Position numbers and translations under genes: made by a program. A stretch of 64,000 nucleotides of DNA from Cunninghamia lanceolata (Eukaryota; Streptophyta; Pinopsida; Cupressales; Cupressaceae), in contig BSBN01001365.1 of assembly GCA_027924645.1 (NCBI GenBank), positions 1 through 64,000 on the forward strand, given 5' to 3'. How positions within the stretch are numbered: position 1 is the stretch's first letter; the number at the start of each line of letters is the position of its first letter. Under the pieces are notes generated by a model. It did no database searches, was not told the origin of the DNA, and saw only the letters and a list, made by a program, of their open reading frames with translations. Shown piece after piece: positions 49,001 to 55,000 of the stretch.

Positions 49001-52000
49001 GTGAGAATCAACTGATTCATGGCTGTTCAGAGTTGTTTTCAGCTTGTGATCAAGCTGATTTATGTTCTTCCTCAGAGGAGCATTACAGATTTTGGTTCCC
49101 AACAGTAGTTTCATGTTGGATGATTGCTCATTTTTTAATCTTTGGGTTTATTGATGTTTGGGATCCAAATAGTTGTGTGATTGGAAGAATGTTTCAAAGG
49201 ATTATACAGAGTGTCAGCTGTGCAGTTCACAGTTATATCAGAGTGGAGCAGTAGAAGCGATGTGAAGCATTCTTGAGACTGATTTGGGATCCAGGTATAT
49301 TATTGATAATCATGCAGGTATCTTGGTTGGATAGCATGAATTGCTTGAGGACAAACAATCTTGAGCGGGGAGGACTGTAATGTTCCATTTTTGGCGCATT
49401 GATTATTGTGAGCATTTTGGCTTGTTCTTAGTCTCTTAGTAGCTATTCGACTTTGTTGGGAGAACTCCAATATTCTTGGAGTGGCCACAGATCAGTTTTA
49501 TAGAGCAATTGGTTATGACTTTGAGCTCAGATGGTGTTCAGGATCGCCATGATGCTTTTTGATGTTTGATTGGGTTCCCAGTTTGCTCTCCAAGATTCTT
49601 GGAGAAGCCGTCTATTTTTAGAAAATCACCTGGAAGGCATCATTCATCTTTCCAAACATCATGGAGTATGTTGGTATGCTTAATTTTGCAGTTTGATGAT
49701 ATTTGAGATTTTCCGTAAAATCAGTTGATTTAATGAGCTAAACAATTAATTATTGCACTTAAGCTAAAAAGGTTGGGAAATGTTCATTTAACACTTAAGT
49801 GTTATAGCTCGTTGGAAAGGGGATGAAAAGCTCTAAATCATGGATGCATCATATTGGGGGCTTGTGAATCAAATATTTCATTTATTTTGATAAAGGGGTC
49901 TTTTGAGCTAAAAGGGAGCTTTTAATTAAAAGGCAACTTTAAGTTGTGCAGACATAATGAATTATTTTTAATACTTTTGGAGGAGAAATATGAAGGGATA
50001 AAGGAAAAAATATTTTATTTCCCTCAAAAAGTATAAAAGGAGAAGATGGGCTCATTGTTTGATCATGCTTGGATTTGTATTGTTACTCTGCTGGATTGAA
50101 CCTGCATGTTCTTCCATATTCTCTTGAGGACGAAAACCCTCTTGTGGAATGCTCTTGAGGACGAAAACCCACTTGAGGTTGGGTGTGGTTTCATTACAGG
50201 AATCACCATTGTGCTGGAGATAGATATTGGTGCAAGCTCATACAGAGTTTGCTCTGGAGCTTTCATGGATTTGATAGATTTTGTGAAGTTTATGTATGAA
50301 ATCAGTTTTTAATATTTTGTGTAGTGATCTTGATGAGTTTGGTAAGAGTTTTCAGTGATTTTATTGAAGTTTTGGGTGTCTAGTACCTGGTCGTACAGCG
50401 ACAGGCCATACCTCTGTGATGTCAATTTATGCAAAATAAAAAATATTGTTGGAGTGTCTCAAATCTTTGTTGATTGTATATTTTTGATATGCCTTATACA
50501 TGATTGTATATTTTTGATATGCCTTATACAATCCTTTTGGAAGTTATTGGAGATCGTATGCTGCAGATATGAATTTTATTCAAAGTGTCGTACATGTGAA
50601 CTAGCTGTATAATGCTGAAGTAGTTCGATGCTCATAAAGATCCATTGCTGCTATTAATGCAATTTCTATTGTTGGCATTTTGTTTGAGTTCTCTAGACGC
50701 CTCATTGAAGGTAGATAAAACAGTGTTCGAAGTTGATTTAGAATTTCTGGTTGATGCCATACCTGGAGCTGGCCGTACGGTTCAGACCTGAGTTTCTTTA
50801 CATCTATGGGTTGTGTTGATATTGTTCCTGTATTTGCATTGCTTAGAATTGATTAGTGGATTGGATTGATCAGTTTTGCATTAGAGTTTGGGTTATTGAT
50901 GGTGTGTTTCAATTGTTGAGTTTGTCTACTGCAATCATGGCGCCGTACAGTCATATAGCTGAGTATCTAAATGACTGATTTTATATACTTGGTAGTCTGA
51001 CTCTGTGATCAGCAATAGTAGTCTTTTTGGAGGTGATTCCTTAAGATTTGTTGCAAGCATTTGTGAGGTAGATGTATCTCTGAGAACTATGTTCAACCTA
51101 GACCGTACTGTGTGGGAAAGGCTGCCAAAACTCAGAGTTGTGGTGTAGTAACAGTCTGATCTGATTATCATTAGAAGTTGATATCAAGCATTGCATCCTC
51201 TTGTGTTGCAAGGTCCATGAAGAAACATAACTACATTGCAGGATGATTTGTATATTCAAAATATTCTCTTGATTCTCATATTCAGCTGCTTATATTGTAA
51301 TATTTCTTCTAACTCTTCACACTAAGTACCCTTGGATGGTTTAATCGCCAGTGTGGAGAAAGAACCTTCTTTAATTGTTTCTACCCACTGAATAAGTGGA
51401 TGACTCTATAATCTCTTCATGCTTGCTACTCTACCCATTGAAAGTGGTGAATTCCCACGATATGTGGATGCCCGCTGCAGCGGATGAATTGAATGTTATT
51501 GTTGCATTGATTGTTCATTGTAAGCCAACATCACTGTATGCTCTCACCTTGCCCATCCTGGGATCTGGGTGATCAGACAGTGTGAGGCGACTAGTTGGTT
51601 ATGCATTTGAGCAACACTGTCAAATCCTTATATGACATTTTGAAAAAAATTGGGATAGCATCTTACAAACCCCCCATGAATTTGGACCAATCACCTTGTA
51701 TACAACCTAGAGCAAAGTTGCAACAGCCATAATTCATTCAAAACCTCATCTAAAATAGTAGTACAGTAGCTAGGACAATTGTTTTCTGCAACTCCAATGG
51801 CTGAAACCCCTCACAAACAGCATGATACATGGAAAATTTCCAAAAATCTGCAAACTGGTTGTTGAATATGATTGATAACAGCAGTCCAAAATCAGTAACT
51901 CTGAAAATCAGTAGTATAAAAATGGTACAACCATTGAAATACTGAAATCCCTTGCAAAAATCAGCAATATAGAAGCTGGAAACATCCATACAATGACTAA

Positions 52001-55000
52001 AAATACTCCAATAGCAGCAACAAATTGAAAATCACTCAATCCCAAAACTGAAAACACCTGTATGGTTGTAGATGATAGAGTATAGTGGCTGGACATGATG
52101 AGGGCAGCAGCCTCCAAGCTGAAATTTATGCTAATGGTCCTTGTCATGTTTTCTTCACAACATATTTGCAATATGCCTTCACTCCTCTTCTCCATTATGC
52201 CCTTTTTGTCATCTTTTGCAAATCTAAGTTTGAAATCCCTCCACCAAGCTTAGGAACATCCTTTTGATACCCCTTAATGGTGCCAATTACTCCCTCAATG
52301 GGGAAGATGTCCCCAACATATCTTTTTCCTATCTCTTGATGAAATTCTCTACTCGGTGGCCAAACATCAAACACCATATTATGCTGATCCAAAATAGATC
52401 GAACATCACCACAAAAATGTATCTCACCTATGGATGAAGCTGTGGTTGTCATCAGTTGATGTTCCATCCTTGTGGCCATGATGACTCTTAGAGCTCCATG
52501 CTTGATGCCACGAAGCACTACTTTTGCCCCTTCCAATTTAAATTTCAACTCCATAGTCTAATAGTCTAGGGTGAAATCCCCAAGGGAATAAAGCCACTGT
52601 ACACCCAAAACCATGTTAGTCTCTCCCAATCCAACAACATAGAAATCATCACGCATCTTATGTTCTCCCAATGTGATGTCAAGCTTGGTAAAACTGTCTA
52701 CAACTATTATATTGAATCCTTCGAAGTCTTCTATGTCTAATCGTTTCCTGGATACCAAGTCCTCATCTAGGAAGTTATGGGTGGCTCCACTATCAATCAA
52801 TACCATGATCCTTTGCCCATGCAAAACCCCACAAACTCTAAATGGATGATACTTAGGTGTGCCTAAAAGTGAAACAAGGGCACCATCTTGAATCTCTCCC
52901 TCTTCAACCTCTGGTTCTGGCTCCTCTTTTTCCATCTCTTCAACTGGGAGTACCTCTATATAATGTATCTGTCCACGACCAAGCCATAGATGACTCGGTC
53001 CCAATATCTCCTTGCAAGTAAAGCACAATTTCATCCTCCTTAGCTCATTCTTTGTGGCTTCTTCTATGTTGATAATCCTTGGCATGTTTTGTGGAGGAGG
53101 GAATTCCTTCTTTAGTAGCATCTACGGTGCTAGAGGGGGTGCCTTGCTCTTAGGAATCAAACTCTCCAAAGTTAGGGCTCTCTTGATCACATCTAATAAT
53201 GATGGTGGGTCAAAGCTCTTAACTAAACCCTTGAGAGGTTTAGCTAGATCCTCCACGAATAGCACAATGAGCCTCCTCTGCGTCACATCTGGTACCATCA
53301 CCGATAACCTCTGAAATTCTACCACATATTGCTCTATTGTGCCTTCCTACCTCAACTGTGCTAGCTCCCTGAAATGGATCTAAGAGTCCTTGTCAAACCT
53401 ATCCAGGAGCCTCTGTGTAAAATCAGCATAGGTAATAATATGGTTATGCCCTTGTGTAATCAACCCATAGCACCACCACTCATGGGCTATGCCTTCCAAA
53501 TAAAGGATGGAAAATTTGATGGCTTCTTCTTCCAGCATGGGGCTGAGTGAAAGATATGTGTCCAACTTTTGGACCCAAGCATGTGCAGTACTTTTCCCCA
53601 TACCATCAAATGGAGGAAGAGTCAACTTGCTCAACCTATGGTTCAAATCTCTATGGGACTGATGTATAGGAGGTCTTCTCTCAATTCTTGGCTTGTTCCT
53701 TGTCTTGAAATTGCAATAGTTTGCAAATGAAATCTGATTTCTGATGTTTGGATCAAGACCTAGGTATTCATCCATGCAAGCATTGATGCCATATGTTGCT
53801 GGATTTGGCTCCTCTTCTTCTGGTGGTGCCTCTACTCTGGGTAAGAATGTTGGTTGGAATGGCCTAGCTATTGATCCAACAGATGCCCTATTATTATTTG
53901 TGTCATTAAGTGGGCCATTCTGATTTGAAGTGCTTCCCTCACCTGTGGGATTTTGATTGGCTTGGTGGAATTCAAAGTGGCATTCATACTCTGCATTTGT
54001 TGCATCATCTAGACTAACAATTGATTTGTTTGCTTCTAATACTTGATAAAAGTGTCAAACTTATCCTCACCATCTGGCATGTGTTTCTTACTTTTGTCTC
54101 CTATTCCCACACCTATGTCTTGTTGTGATGCCTCCAACTTTTTCCTTTCTTTTTCTGAAGCTCTCAGATCCCTTTGACCAAGCTGCATGCAATCATTAGA
54201 TCAACCCACAAGCTGGCATGGTCTATGCTCTGATACCACTATAATGTCCCCTCTATGTTTTCATATTTATGTATATAGTCTGAGTTGCTACCAAATAAAA
54301 AAATGAATTCTAATCCATAGCTACAACAATCAAAACAACAATAAACAAAATATAACAATATGACTTTATTTGATTTCTCAATAATTGTGAGTTGATTACA
54401 ACAACAAAGAATGATGATTTGAGGATGGTCCACTCATAAAATTATCAAACTTGTAATTAACTCATTGGTTTCAGCTCCGCATAGGAGGCCAGGAAGAATC
54501 TATGGAAAGTATGACGAAAACCTCACACTTTCGGTAGCAGCTCTAACTTCTTCAGGCCCCTCAATGATTTGTTCTAGGATGATATTGTGTCTAACTATGA
54601 TGGATTTGGGCTGAGATCAATATGTATTTTATTCCCAATCGAACTAATTGTGCCCTTTGTTGATGCCGTATGCCTTAGTGAAGTGGTGCGAGATGGCAAT
54701 TTTCCTCGATGGGGAGTGTTGCAGTAATAATTATAATGATCCCACACAGTGAAGTCTGAATTTGGACCCTGAGATCTCCTTGCATTAATCGCTTCTACCT
54801 CCACGCATAGCAACACTGGACATGCTGGTTACAGCTCCCAAATTGGCGGTTGGATTGAATAATATCTTTGTTAGTCGTGCGCTAGGTTTGCACTACTATA
54901 ATGGCGATTGGATGAATGGATTTGCTACGCAAATGTGCTCCAAGGTGAATTGCAAACCTTCTAGGGGCTGCTGGGAACCACAAATGATAAATGGCCACTA

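Larger units (their letters stand above)
38530..51667 (+). mobile_element. Element D: non-autonomous LTR retrotransposon with zinc-knuckle coiled-coil ORF
   Basis: Perfect 5-bp TSD AACCC (38525-38529 and 51668-51672). Left LTR 38530-46324 (interrupted by Element E), primer site 46326-46337, interior 46325-49375 (3.05 kb), polypurine tract 49363-49375, right LTR 49376-51667. Without Element E the left LTR is 2262 bp; the right is 2292 bp because of a 30-bp duplication at 50471-50530. The interior encodes a zinc-knuckle/coiled-coil protein related to Element 1 ORF2 and no enzymes. LTR 3' ends (GGGGTAGCATCTTACA) and several internal blocks match Element 1, so the two are related families. Confidence 0.9.

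Noticed and set aside
49300..49488. 60-62-codon - strand frames duplicated at 38460-38642
   Set aside because: Both are antisense to the start of the Element D LTRs and duplicated for that reason.
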